Shown here: positions 26,610 to 34,769 of the stretch, one piece after another
Numbering within the stretch: position 1 is the stretch's first letter
How the letters are laid out: the number at the start of each line of letters is the position of its first letter
NCBI GenBank assembly: GCA_016220085.1
Contig: JACRIN010000084.1
Location: 1-64,000, forward strand
Origin: Planctomycetota bacterium
Lineage (GTDB): Bacteria; Planctomycetota; UBA1135; GCA-002686595
Direction: 5' to 3'
DNA: 64,000 bases
Program-made: the position numbers and the translations under genes
The notes under the pieces: generated by a model
Seen by the model: only the letters and a program-made list of their open reading frames with translations
What the model was told of the DNA's origin: nothing
The model's database searches: none

Positions 26610-27914
26610 ATGCTGCTCGAACGATTGCGCGAGAACGGAGTGGTCGGCGCCGGCGGCGCCGGTTTCCCGGCGTACAAGAAGCTCGAGCGCGCCGTCGACA
26701 CCGTGATCATGAACGCGGCCGAGTGCGAGCCCTTGCTCCACAAGGACAAGGAGCTGCTGCGCCGGTTCATGGCGCCGATCCTCGACGGCATGCAGCTCGC
26801 GATGCGTCAAGTCGGCGCGCTCCGCGGCATCGTCGGGATCAAGAACAAGTACAAGGACCTGATCCACGAGCTCGAGCTCGCCTGCGCGCCGCGCGGCCTC
26901 GAAGTGCACGCGCTCGGCGACTTCTATCCCGCGGGCGACGAGTTCATCACCGTCTACGAGACGACGAAGCGCGTCATCCCGCCTGGTGGCTTGCCCGGCG
27001 ACGTCGGGTGCCTCGTGACCAACGTCGAGACGCTCCTCAACGTCGCGCTCGATCGGCCGGTGACGCACAAGTACTTGACGATCGCGGGCGACGTGAAGGA
27101 GCCCGTCACCGTCTGCGCGCCGGTCGGCGCGAGCTTCGGCGACGTGCTGCGCGCGGCGGGCGTCGCGCCGGAGAGCGTCGCGCACGTGCTCGTCGGCGGC
27201 GTGATGATGGGCAAGCTCTCGCGCGGCATGGACGAAGTCGTCACGCGCACGACCGGCGGACTCCTGTGCTTCCCCGCGGAGCACATCCTGCCGCGCCGCT
27301 ATCTCGCCGACGCGCCCGCGCGCGACAAGATCGGCAAGTCGGCGTGCGATCAATGCTCGTTCTGCACCGAGATGTGCCCGCGTTACTTGATCGGGCATCC
27401 GGTCGAGCCGCACATCGCGATGCGGGGGCTCGGCTTCAACATGGTCGGCGAGTCGCTGATCCTCGGCAGCCAGTTCTGCTGCGAGTGCAACCTCTGCTCG
27501 CTCTACGCGTGTCCGGAAGACCTCTTCCCGAAGGACGCGTGCGCGGACAACAAGGTGACGATGCGCGCGAAGAAGCTGCAGCATCCGGACACCGGCAAGA
27601 AGGACGTGCGGCCGCACAGCATGCAGGAGTACCGGCACGTGCCGTTGTCGAGCTTGATCAAGAAGCTCGGGCTCTCCGCGTATCGCAACGTCGGCCCGTT
27701 GGTCGACATCGCGTGGGACCTCGACGAGGTCCGCATCCCGCTCAAGCAGCACGTCGGCGCCCCCGCGGTCGCGTGCGTGCAGGTCGGTCAGCGCGTCGAG
27801 GTCGGTCAGCCGATCGGCCGCGCGCCCGAGGGACTCGGCGTCGCCGTGCACGCGTCGATGCGCGGTTTCGTCGCGAGCGTCGGCGAGAGCATCGTGATCC
27901 GTCGGAACGACTGA
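26610..27914 (+). CDS. pduS: PduS/RnfC-like flavin and 4Fe-4S reductase
   Basis: 434 residues. The amino part is an RnfC/NuoF-type flavin-binding fold: GVVGAGGAGFPAYKKL (10-25), NAAECEPLL (35-43) and CLVTNVETLLNVA (134-146). Two 4Fe-4S cluster motifs follow: Cys246/249/252/256 in CDQCSFCTEMCP and Cys290/293/296/301 in CCECNLCSLYACP. A C-terminal barrel-sandwich domain (VQVGQRVEVGQPIG) ends the protein. This is the order seen in PduS, the cobalamin reductase of propanediol-utilisation microcompartments, and the next real gene is the shell protein PduT, its known neighbour and partner. It should transfer electrons from NADH through flavin to Fe-S clusters. No diol dehydratase, aldehyde dehydrogenase or other shell gene is nearby, so the electron acceptor is open. 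Confidence 0.85.
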   Translation: MLLERLRENGVVGAGGAGFPAYKKLERAVDTVIMNAAECEPLLHKDKELLRRFMAPILDGMQLAMRQVGALRGIVGIKNKYKDLIHELELACAPRGLEVHALGDFYPAGDEFITVYETTKRVIPPGGLPGDVGCLVTNVETLLNVALDRPVTHKYLTIAGDVKEPVTVCAPVGASFGDVLRAAGVAPESVAHVLVGGVMMGKLSRGMDEVVTRTTGGLLCFPAEHILPRRYLADAPARDKIGKSACDQCSFCTEMCPRYLIGHPVEPHIAMRGLGFNMVGESLILGSQFCCECNLCSLYACPEDLFPKDACADNKVTMRAKKLQHPDTGKKDVRPHSMQEYRHVPLSSLIKKLGLSAYRNVGPLVDIAWDLDEVRIPLKQHVGAPAVACVQVGQRVEVGQPIGRAPEGLGVAVHASMRGFVASVGESIVIRRND

Positions 27915-27961
27915 AGGCCCAACGGCAAGCGCCCGTGCGACGCGACGAGCCCCGGAAGGCG

Positions 27962-28030
27962 ATGAACAACGCGATGAACGACGCCACGAACAGCGCGACG
28001 TACAGCGCGATGAGATCGGAGATGCGATGA
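27962..28030 (+). CDS. 22-codon repetitive mini-ORF coupled to pduT
   Basis: ATG at 27962, stop TGA 28028-28030 overlapping the pduT ATG. The peptide MNNAMNDATNSATYSAMRSE-MR is five four-residue units (MNNA, MNDA, TNSA, TYSA, MRSE). A GGAAGG lies close before the ATG. The GGAG used by pduT is inside it, so ribosomes translating it would end at the pduT start. It could be a leader/coupling ORF, or chance in a repetitive spacer. Confidence 0.3.
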   Translation: MNNAMNDATNSATYSAMRSEMR

Positions 28031-28587
28031 AACGGATGGAAGCACTCGGAATGCTCGAGCTCTCGTCGATCGCGGTCGCCTACCGCGTCGAGGACGCGAT
28101 GCTCAAGGCGTCCGAGGTCGACTTGCTCGTCGCGCGCACGATCTGCTCGGGCAAGTACATCGTGATGGTCGGCGGCCAGGTCGCCGCGGTCGAAGCGAGC
28201 GTGCGCGCGGGCCGCGACATCTCGCAGGAAGCGCTGATCGACGAGCTGATCATCCCGAACATCGACCAGCGCGTCTTCCCGGCGATCACTGGCGGCGTTT
28301 CGCTCGAGGAGAGCGACAAGGACGCGCTCGGCGTGCTCGAGGCCTTCTCGGTGACCGCGATCATCGAGGGCGCCGACGCGGCGGTGAAGGCGGCCTCCGT
28401 CAAGCTCTTCCGCATCCACGTCGCGATGGCGATCGGCGGCAAGGGCTTCCTGATGCTGACCGGCGCGGTCGGCGACGTCGAAGCCGCGATCGAAGCGGGG
28501 GCGAGGAAGATCGCCGAGCGCGGGCTCCTGGTCGCGAAGGTCGTGATCCCACGTCCCGACGACCGCATCTACCGCGACATCATCTGA
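28027..28587 (+). CDS. pduT: PduT-like tandem BMC-domain shell protein with Fe-S pore cysteine
   Basis: 186 residues with two BMC domains: domain 1 about 5-90 (ALGMLELSSIAVAYRVEDAM, VGGQVAAVEA) and domain 2 about 97-180 (ALGVLEAFSVTAIIEGADAA, TGAVGDVEAA). Such proteins form pseudo-hexameric trimers in microcompartment facets. Cys40, in RTICSGKYIVMVGG, falls where PduT has its pore cysteine (KTICPGKF) that holds a 4Fe-4S cluster on the three-fold axis. The end RPDDRIYRDII also matches the PduT tail. With the PduS-like gene just upstream, this suggests electron passage through a shell. GGAG lies five bases before the ATG. No other BMC protein occurs in the window. Confidence 0.9.
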   Translation: MKRMEALGMLELSSIAVAYRVEDAMLKASEVDLLVARTICSGKYIVMVGGQVAAVEASVRAGRDISQEALIDELIIPNIDQRVFPAITGGVSLEESDKDALGVLEAFSVTAIIEGADAAVKAASVKLFRIHVAMAIGGKGFLMLTGAVGDVEAAIEAGARKIAERGLLVAKVVIPRPDDRIYRDII

Positions 28588-28849
28588 ATCGCGAGCGCGT
28601 CCGAGCGTGCGCTCGGCCGCGACGTTCGCCGACTTGCCGCGATCGACGCCCGACGCGAACGAGGCAGGTCGCCGCCGCGAGGCCGCATTCGCGTCGTCGC
28701 GCTCCTCTTCGCCGCCGGTTCGGTGCTACCGTCTCTTCCGGTCGGTCCCCGATCGTCGCTCGCAGGCCCCGATTCGCTTCGCGGGCTCGCGTTGCGCGGC
28801 GACGGGCAGTGCCGCCGTTTCGTCCCCTCGATCCCAACGGAGAACCTCG

Positions 28850-28954
28850 ATGTCCAAAGGGCAACAACACGTCAAGCAAGTCAAGAAGCCCAAACTCTCC
28901 ATCAAGGAGAAGCAGGACAAGAAGAAGGCCAAGAACGCCGCCAAGGGCGTTTGA
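28850..28954 (+). CDS. 34-residue Lys-rich basic protein
   Basis: The peptide starts MSKGQQHVKQVKKPKLSIKE, continues KQDKKKAKNAAKGV and stops at TGA 28952-28954. 14 of 34 residues are Lys, with no Arg. GGAGA lies 8 nt before the ATG. The codons are almost all the preferred AAG/AAC/ATC type and the local GC is clearly lower than around it, as expected for a short, well expressed gene. It is likely to bind nucleic acid or ribosomes, by charge alone. Similar tiny Lys-rich proteins occur in other planctomycetes as far as I recall. The 262 bp before it hold no gene I can support. Confidence 0.6.
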   Translation: MSKGQQHVKQVKKPKLSIKEKQDKKKAKNAAKGV

Positions 28955-29117
28955 CCGTTCGAGCGACGCGATCGATCGCGTTTCGCGACCCGGCGGGCCG
29001 TCCTGCTGGGTCGCTTCGTTCGAGGCAGTCCTCGCCCGCGGTTTCGCGCGATGCCGCGCGCTCGCCACGCCGAGCGAGCGAATCGAAGTGCGTGCTAGCC
29101 TGGAGCGCACGCAGCCC

Positions 29118-30695
29118 ATGCTCCCGCGCCTCCGCATTCTCGTGACCCGGTCCGCGACCTGGCTCGCGTCCTGCCTCCTGCTCGTCGGCGCGCCTGCCGC
29201 GGCGCAAGAAGTCCCGCGCGCTCCCGCGAAGCCCAATGTGCTGCTGATCGTCGCCGACGATCTCGGATGGGGCGACGTCGGAGGCTACGGCGGCGAGCGC
29301 TGCAAGATCCCGACGCCGAACCTCGATCGGCTCGCGAGTCAGGGACTGCGCTTCACGGATGCGCACGCCGCCGCGGCGATCTGCGCGCCGTCGCGCTATG
29401 CGCTGCTGACCGGTCGCTACGCGTGGCGCACGCGGTTGCGCGCGGGCAACGTCGAGTCGTGGGGCAAGCCGTTGATCGCGGCCGATCGGCTGACGCTCGC
29501 CGAGCTCGCGCGCCGGCAGGGCTATCGAACCGCGTGCATCGGGAAATGGCACCTCGGTTGGGATTGGCGCATCCCGGCGGGGAAAGAGCCCTTCTTCCGC
29601 GGCCGCGGTGGCGCGCAGGACGAAGCGCGGCTCGCCGTCTGGCGCGAGGTCTTCGGTCGCGCGATCGGCGGCGGTCCGACGACGCGCGGCTTCGACGAGT
29701 ACTTCGGCGTCGACATCCCGAACCATCCGCCGTTCTGCTTCCTCGAGAACGATCGCACCGTCGGCGTGCCGACCGTGCCTCTGCCCGACTCGCAGCTCGG
29801 CGAAAACCTCGCGAGCGTCGGTGGTCCCGCGATCGACGGGTGGAAGCTCGAAGGCGTGCTGCCCGCGCTCGGCGATCGAGCGACGCGCTTCCTCGCGGCG
29901 AGCAAGGGGCGGAAGGAGCCCTTCTTCCTCTATCTCGCGTCGACCGCGCCGCACACGCCGTACGCGGTCAACGAGCCGTGGCGCGGGAAGAGCGGGCTCG
30001 GCGCGTACGCCGACCTCGTGATGGAAACCGACGCGTGGGTCGGGCGAGTGCTCGCCGCGCTCGACGAAGCGGGGCTCGCCGATTCCACGCTCGTGATCTT
30101 CTCGAGCGACAACGGTTGCGCGCCGGTCGCCGGGATCGACGCGTTGCAAGCGCAGGGACATTTCCCGAGCGGTCCGTGGCGCGGCCGCAAGCAAGACGCC
30201 TGGGAGGGCGGCCATCGCGTGCCGCTGATCGTGCGTTGGCCGGGAGTCGTCGCGCCAGGGACGACCTCTGCGCGGCTCGTCGGACTCGTCGACGTGTTCG
30301 CGACGTTCGCGTCGATCCTCGGCGCCGAGCTGCCGGCGAGCGTCGCGGAAGACAGCGTCAGTCTGCTGCCGATCCTGCGCGGCGAGGACGTCGCGGTGCG
30401 CGAAGCGTTGGTGAGCCAGTCGGGCTCCGGCGTGCTCGCGCTGCGCTCCGGCAAGTGGAAGGCGATCTTCGGCCCGGGATCCGGCGCGCCGGACGGCAGC
30501 GGTCCGTCGCTCTTCGACCTCGAGGTCGACCCAAGCGAGACGCGCGACCTCGCCGCCGCGTCGGTCGACGAGGTCCAACGCTTGACCCGCGAGCTCCAGC
30601 GCCTGATCGATCTCGGCCGCAGCACTCCGGGCGAGCCCCAGAAGAACGACGTTTCGGTGGAGCTCCGACAAAGCAAGACGCCGAAGGGCAAGTAG
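29118..30695 (+). CDS. secreted formylglycine-dependent sulfatase
   Basis: 525 residues with a signal peptide (1-29, cleavage after AAAQ). NVLLIVADDLGWGDVGGYGG (40-59) carries the calcium-binding Asp pair, and Cys89 in CAPSRYALLTGRY is the residue oxidised to formylglycine (C-x-P-S-R motif). GKWHLG and SSDNG are the other active-site blocks. It removes sulfate from organic esters, in planctomycetes mostly from algal polysaccharides. The maturase (sulfatase-modifying enzyme) is not in this window. The gene is alone; it converges on the secreted Cys-rich gene with a 34-bp gap. Confidence 0.95.
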   Translation: MLPRLRILVTRSATWLASCLLLVGAPAAAQEVPRAPAKPNVLLIVADDLGWGDVGGYGGERCKIPTPNLDRLASQGLRFTDAHAAAAICAPSRYALLTGRYAWRTRLRAGNVESWGKPLIAADRLTLAELARRQGYRTACIGKWHLGWDWRIPAGKEPFFRGRGGAQDEARLAVWREVFGRAIGGGPTTRGFDEYFGVDIPNHPPFCFLENDRTVGVPTVPLPDSQLGENLASVGGPAIDGWKLEGVLPALGDRATRFLAASKGRKEPFFLYLASTAPHTPYAVNEPWRGKSGLGAYADLVMETDAWVGRVLAALDEAGLADSTLVIFSSDNGCAPVAGIDALQAQGHFPSGPWRGRKQDAWEGGHRVPLIVRWPGVVAPGTTSARLVGLVDVFATFASILGAELPASVAEDSVSLLPILRGEDVAVREALVSQSGSGVLALRSGKWKAIFGPGSGAPDGSGPSLFDLEVDPSETRDLAAASVDEVQRLTRELQRLIDLGRSTPGEPQKNDVSVELRQSKTPKGK

Positions 30696-30729
30696 CCCCT
30701 CGGCGCCGTTCACGGATCGCGAGCGAGCC

Positions 30730-31950
30730 CTACGGCATGTTGAAGTTCAGCAGGTAGTAGACGACGTGCGGCGCGCCGATGAACGTCGTCGGCGCGGTCG
30801 CCGAGAGGTTGGCGCTGCCCATGTCCTCGAACTGACGGCCGAGCTGGACGCCGCTGAACTCGAACGCCGGGAAGCCGCCGATCGTCTCCGCGCCCTCGAA
30901 CCACTCGGAGCTCTGCACGCCGGAGCATCCGTCGGTGTAGTCGAGGTAGCCGAAGTCGAAGAGCAGCGTCTGCATGCCCGGATACACGTTCGGGTTGGTC
31001 CAGCTGCCGAGGCGCTTCTGGTTCAAGTTGCCGATCGGGCTCGGGCTGACCTTGGTGTTGCAGATGCCACCCGCTTGCACGAACGACATGTTGTACTGAC
31101 CGTTGCCGGCCGAGCTGCATTGGCAGAAGTCGGCGATCGGCGCGAACATGCCTTGCGCGGGCTCCTCGAAGTTGCAGATCATCGGCGCGTTCGACCAGTC
31201 GTTGCGGCGCACGGCGCCTTGTTGGATCGGGCCGTTGCTGATCAGCGGGTTGACCGCAGAGACCACGAAGCCCGCGCCCGGCCCGATGAAGTTGAACGAG
31301 CGCGTCGGGTGGTAGCCGGTCGCCGGCGCCGGACGCGCGGTGCCCGGGGCGTGGTGGACGCCGTCGCACTCGTGGTCGAGCATCCACGCGACTTGCCACG
31401 TGTTGGCGATGCAGTCGTACGCGTAGTCGATGTAGCCGGTGAAGTAGACGCCTTGAGTGATCGGCTGACAGGCCGGACGGTACGTCGGGTTGTTCGGCAG
31501 GTTGATCGTCGGGACCATGTCGCCGTTGACGATGAAGCGCCACACCGTCAGGTTCACCGCGCCGGCGACCGACGAAGCTTGCCAGTTGCGCGAGTAAGTC
31601 GCGTTGAGGTTGCCGTTCCAGAGCGTCAGGTTCAGACCGCACTGACGCACGCGCACCTTGATGTCGTAGTTCCCGCACAGGAACGCGCCGCCGAACTGCT
31701 TCGGCGTCGGCGCGCCGATGCCCGCGCAGAGCGAGAGGTTCGCGATCGGTTTGCACTTGTCGAAGCAGACGAAGCGCACCGTCTGGAGGTTCATCGGCGG
31801 AAACGCCGGCAACGTCGGGAACGTCGACACGCAGCACGGGCCGGCGTCGAGCCCGTCGGGCAGACACTGCGCGCGAGCGGGGGAAGCGAGGAACGCTAGA
31901 GCCGCGAGCCACAGGCACGCGAGAGCACGGATCGAGGGACGGGGACGCAT
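30730..31950 (-). CDS. Cys-rich secreted protein, copy 1 of a tandem pair
   Basis: 406 residues, signal peptide 1-27 (cleavage at ARAQ). The mature protein has about 18 Cys and many Asn, Pro and Trp. Blocks shared with copy 2 (32364-33587) run through the whole length: GPCCVSTFPTLP, PTPKQF, RQCGLN, PACQPITQ, HECDGVHH, ARPAPATGYHPTR, GPGAGFVVSA, NPLISNGP, SWTNPNV, LLFDFGYLDY and the end IGAPHVV. No known domain was recognised. The His/Asp-rich HECDGVHH could bind a metal. AGGAG seven bases before the ATG fixes the start. It is expected outside the cell or in the periplasm with disulfides. Confidence 0.75.
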   Translation of the reverse strand: MRPRPSIRALACLWLAALAFLASPARAQCLPDGLDAGPCCVSTFPTLPAFPPMNLQTVRFVCFDKCKPIANLSLCAGIGAPTPKQFGGAFLCGNYDIKVRVRQCGLNLTLWNGNLNATYSRNWQASSVAGAVNLTVWRFIVNGDMVPTINLPNNPTYRPACQPITQGVYFTGYIDYAYDCIANTWQVAWMLDHECDGVHHAPGTARPAPATGYHPTRSFNFIGPGAGFVVSAVNPLISNGPIQQGAVRRNDWSNAPMICNFEEPAQGMFAPIADFCQCSSAGNGQYNMSFVQAGGICNTKVSPSPIGNLNQKRLGSWTNPNVYPGMQTLLFDFGYLDYTDGCSGVQSSEWFEGAETIGGFPAFEFSGVQLGRQFEDMGSANLSATAPTTFIGAPHVVYYLLNFNMP

Positions 31951-32310
31951 CGTTATCTCCTGACTTGGGGACGGGAAGACGGTTGGACGACCGCCAAGTG
32001 ATGCGGGAGCGGGCGGGTGGACAAGTTCTCGCGAATCCACGGGGCGCGGGCCGATCGGCCGGCGTGCGAGTCCGGTCGCGGTCGAGCACCGTGCGATGGA
32101 GGCGGCGAAGTCGCCCGCCGGGGGCTATGCATGCTCGCGGGGAGGCGCCACGGCGCCGACTTCGACCCGTCCGTCGGTCCGCGGCCGCTCCGAGAGCGAT
32201 CGGGCGCGTTCCGACGGCGGATCGACCCACACGCCACCTTCAAGCCGCGTTGCGCGGGTGCCTCGGCGAACGGTTGCCCGCGCTCGGTCGCGGCAGGTCT
32301 TGAAACGACG
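31951..32310. other. leader region between the tandem Cys-rich genes
   Basis: About 360 bp upstream of copy 1. Apart from the hairpin at its upstream end (next entry) I see no gene and no clear promoter. The sequence is less biased than neighbouring coding DNA. Confidence 0.45.
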
Positions 32311-32343
32311 ACTCCTTCCGACGCGCGCTGCGTCGGAAGGAGT
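32311..32343 (-). terminator. perfect 14-bp hairpin after Cys-rich copy 2
   Basis: ACTCCTTCCGACGC at 32311-32324, a 5-nt loop, and its exact complement at 32330-32343, 20 nt after the stop of copy 2. On the minus strand the stem is followed by CGTCGTTTCA, a weak T-run. A Rho-independent terminator separating the two paralogues is the simplest reading. Confidence 0.65.
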
Positions 32344-32363
32344 CGAACTTGCGCTAGGCGAAG

Positions 32364-33587
32364 CTACGGCAGGTTGAAATTGAGGACGTAATCGACGACA
32401 TGCGGCGCGCCGATCAAGGGCGCCGGCGAGCTCGGCGATTTGTTGCAGCTCATCACGTCCTCGAACTGGCGCCCGAACGGAACGCCCGTGAAGTCGACCG
32501 CGGGGAAGCCACCGATGGTTTCGACGCCCTCGAACCATTCGGAGCTCAACGCGCCGTTGCATCCGTCGAAGTAGTCGAGGTAGCCGAAGTCGAAGAGCAG
32601 CGTCTCGACTCCCGGGAAGACGTTCGGGTTGGTCCAGGTGCCGATGCGCTTCTGGTTGAAGTTGCTTAGCGGGCTCGGCGAGACCTGCGAGCCGCACGCA
32701 GCGCCGGCGAACAGCGTTCCCATGTTGTACTGACCGGCCGCCGTGGTGGTGCACATGCAGGTGTCGAACATCGGCGACAGGCTGCCTCCGACGAGCGGTT
32801 CCTCGAACGTGCAGACCATCGGCGCCGCCGCCCAGTCGTTGTGGCGCACCGCGCCTTGCATCACCGGTCCGTTGCTGATCAGCGGATTGCTCGCCGACAC
32901 CACGAAGCCCGCGCCCGGCCCGATCAGGGTGTACGAGCGCGTGGGGTGGTAACCGGTCGCGGGCGCCGGACGAGCGGAACCCGGCACGTGGTGCACGCCG
33001 TCGCACTCGTGGGTGAGCATCCACGCGACTCGCCACGTGTTGGTGTTGCAGTCGAGCGCGTAGTCGATGTAGCCGCTGAAGTAGACCTGCTGCGTGATCG
33101 GTTGGCAGGCGGGCCGGAAGTTCTGGTTGTTCGGCACGTTGCCCGTCGGCGTGAGGTCGCCGTTGACGACGAAACGCCAGACGGTCAGCGCGTTGCCCGC
33201 CGAGGTCACTTCCTCCCAGTTGCGCGAGTAGTCGCCGTTGAGCGTGCCGTTCCAGAGCCCGAAGTTCAGCCCACACTGGCGGATGCGGATCGGGATGTCG
33301 AACTGGCCGCACAGCAGCGCGCCCTGGAACTGCTTCGGCGTCGGCGGGAAGATCCGCGCGCACATCGACACGTTCGCGGCCGGCGCGCAGTTGTTGAAGC
33401 TGACCCAGCGCACGCCGAGGCCCGGCATGTTCGGGAACTGCGGCAAGGTCGGGAACGTGGGGGCACAGCACGGACCTAGATCGAGGCCGTCGGAGACGCA
33501 AACCTGCGCCTCGGCGGGCGCGACGAAGAGCGCGGTGGCGCTAAGCCAAACAGCGCATAAAGCGCGGATCGGAGATTGGAGTCGCAT
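32364..33587 (-). CDS. Cys-rich secreted protein, copy 2 of a tandem pair
   Basis: 407 residues, signal peptide 1-27 (cleavage at AEAQ), homologous end to end to copy 1 at 30730-31950; both start MRxxxxIRAL and both stop in a LNFNxP tail. The Cys positions are largely kept, as is HECDGVHH. The most variable part is the segment after TFEEP/NFEEP (about 280-320). The two genes are separated by a terminator-like hairpin and a 360-bp leader, so they can be regulated separately. Function unknown; presumably extracellular. Confidence 0.75.
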   Translation of the reverse strand: MRLQSPIRALCAVWLSATALFVAPAEAQVCVSDGLDLGPCCAPTFPTLPQFPNMPGLGVRWVSFNNCAPAANVSMCARIFPPTPKQFQGALLCGQFDIPIRIRQCGLNFGLWNGTLNGDYSRNWEEVTSAGNALTVWRFVVNGDLTPTGNVPNNQNFRPACQPITQQVYFSGYIDYALDCNTNTWRVAWMLTHECDGVHHVPGSARPAPATGYHPTRSYTLIGPGAGFVVSASNPLISNGPVMQGAVRHNDWAAAPMVCTFEEPLVGGSLSPMFDTCMCTTTAAGQYNMGTLFAGAACGSQVSPSPLSNFNQKRIGTWTNPNVFPGVETLLFDFGYLDYFDGCNGALSSEWFEGVETIGGFPAVDFTGVPFGRQFEDVMSCNKSPSSPAPLIGAPHVVDYVLNFNLP

Positions 33588-33692
33588 GGGTCGGTTCCTC
33601 AGGGGGGTGGGCGGTGGTCGGGTACACCGGTCAAGTGACGTCCGGGACCGGCGCGGGACATGCGACTCTACGAATTCGTGCGGATTTCGGGG

Positions 33693-34607
33693 TCAACCGA
33701 ATTGGACGGAGCGCCGCGCGAGCGAACCCATCCAGAACCCGGTGACCGGGAAGGCGACTTTCGATTCGTCCGCGGCCGCCCCGAGCGCGACCAGGAGCGG
33801 CACGTAGTGCTCGGTGGTCGGCAGCGCGAGCTTCGCGCTCGGCGCCTTGCGCTCGAAGTCGACCAACGCGTCGAGGTCGCGTCGCGCGAGTGAATCGGCG
33901 GCCCACGCGTCGAATTCGCTCGCCCACTTCGGCGTCGTCGGCGCGTCGCCCCAGTCGACCTGGCGCAGGTTGTGCGTGAGGAAGCCGCTGCCGACGATCA
34001 GCACGCCTTCGTCTCGCAGCGGCGCGAGCGCGCGACCGAGCGCGAGCAGCTCTTCGCCCTCCAGCGACGGCAACGAAACCTGCAGCACCGGCACGTCGGC
34101 CCGCGGGTACATCGCGACCAACGGGACGTACGCGCCGTGGTCGAGCCCTCGCTCCGAGCGCGCGACGTTCGCGGCGCCGAGCAACGCGGCGACGCGCTCG
34201 GCGAGCTCGGGAGCGCCCGGCGCCTCGTACCTCTGTCGGTAGTACTTCTCGGGGAAGCCGGAGAAGTCGTAGACCAACGGCACCGTGCGCGTCGCGCCGA
34301 GCGTCACCGGCCGCGCCTCCCAGTGCGCCGAGACCATCAGGATCGACTTCGGCTTCGGCAGCGCGCGCGCCCACGTCGCGAGCTCGTCGACCCAACTCTG
34401 GATGTCGAGCAACGGCGGTGCGCCGTGCGCGAGGAAGATCGTCGGCATGCGCGTCGGGCGCGCGTCGTCGGACGTCGGCTGCTTCGTCGGATCCTCGGCG
34501 AGCGAGTTCGACGCGGCGAGAGGACGCGAAGCGGCGAGCACGACGCCCGCGGCGAACGTGCCGAAGCTCTCGCGGCGGGAGATCGGAACGGCGGGCTCGG
34601 GCGGCAT
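33693..34607 (-). CDS. Tat-exported DODA-type (YgiD-like) extradiol dioxygenase family protein
   Basis: 304 residues. The start MPPEPAVPISRRESFGTFAA has the twin-arginine pattern (SRRxSF followed by a hydrophobic stretch). The catalytic part begins at MPTIFLAHGAPPLL and has the class III extradiol/LigB metal residues: HGAPP, SAHWE, the HNL site in SGFLTHNL, and TTEHYVPLL. YgiD/DODA enzymes cleave catechols such as DOPA using a metal; E. coli YgiD binds zinc. Export of such an enzyme by Tat is unusual, because the family is normally cytosolic. It is the only gene of its kind here, between unrelated secreted proteins. The start could be upstream, but this ATG gives the Tat signal at the right distance. 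Confidence 0.82.
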   Translation of the reverse strand: MPPEPAVPISRRESFGTFAAGVVLAASRPLAASNSLAEDPTKQPTSDDARPTRMPTIFLAHGAPPLLDIQSWVDELATWARALPKPKSILMVSAHWEARPVTLGATRTVPLVYDFSGFPEKYYRQRYEAPGAPELAERVAALLGAANVARSERGLDHGAYVPLVAMYPRADVPVLQVSLPSLEGEELLALGRALAPLRDEGVLIVGSGFLTHNLRQVDWGDAPTTPKWASEFDAWAADSLARRDLDALVDFERKAPSAKLALPTTEHYVPLLVALGAAADESKVAFPVTGFWMGSLARRSVQFG

Positions 34608-34769
34608 CGCGGCCAGGTTAGTTCCGGATCGTTTCGCGAGCGAGCCCGCGGTCGCCGCTCGCTGACAGCCAGCCGAAGCCGTCACCCGCTCGGTCGCGCT
34701 CGGACGAGCGTGCTCCCCGTCTCGTCCTCGCGCGCTCGGCCTCGCGAGGGCGTTGCTTCCAACGGGCCG

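Noticed and set aside
26610-28587. A full microcompartment operon
   Set aside because: Only one shell protein and one reductase are present; flanking genes (MgtC-like, Lys-rich peptide, sulfatase) are unrelated.
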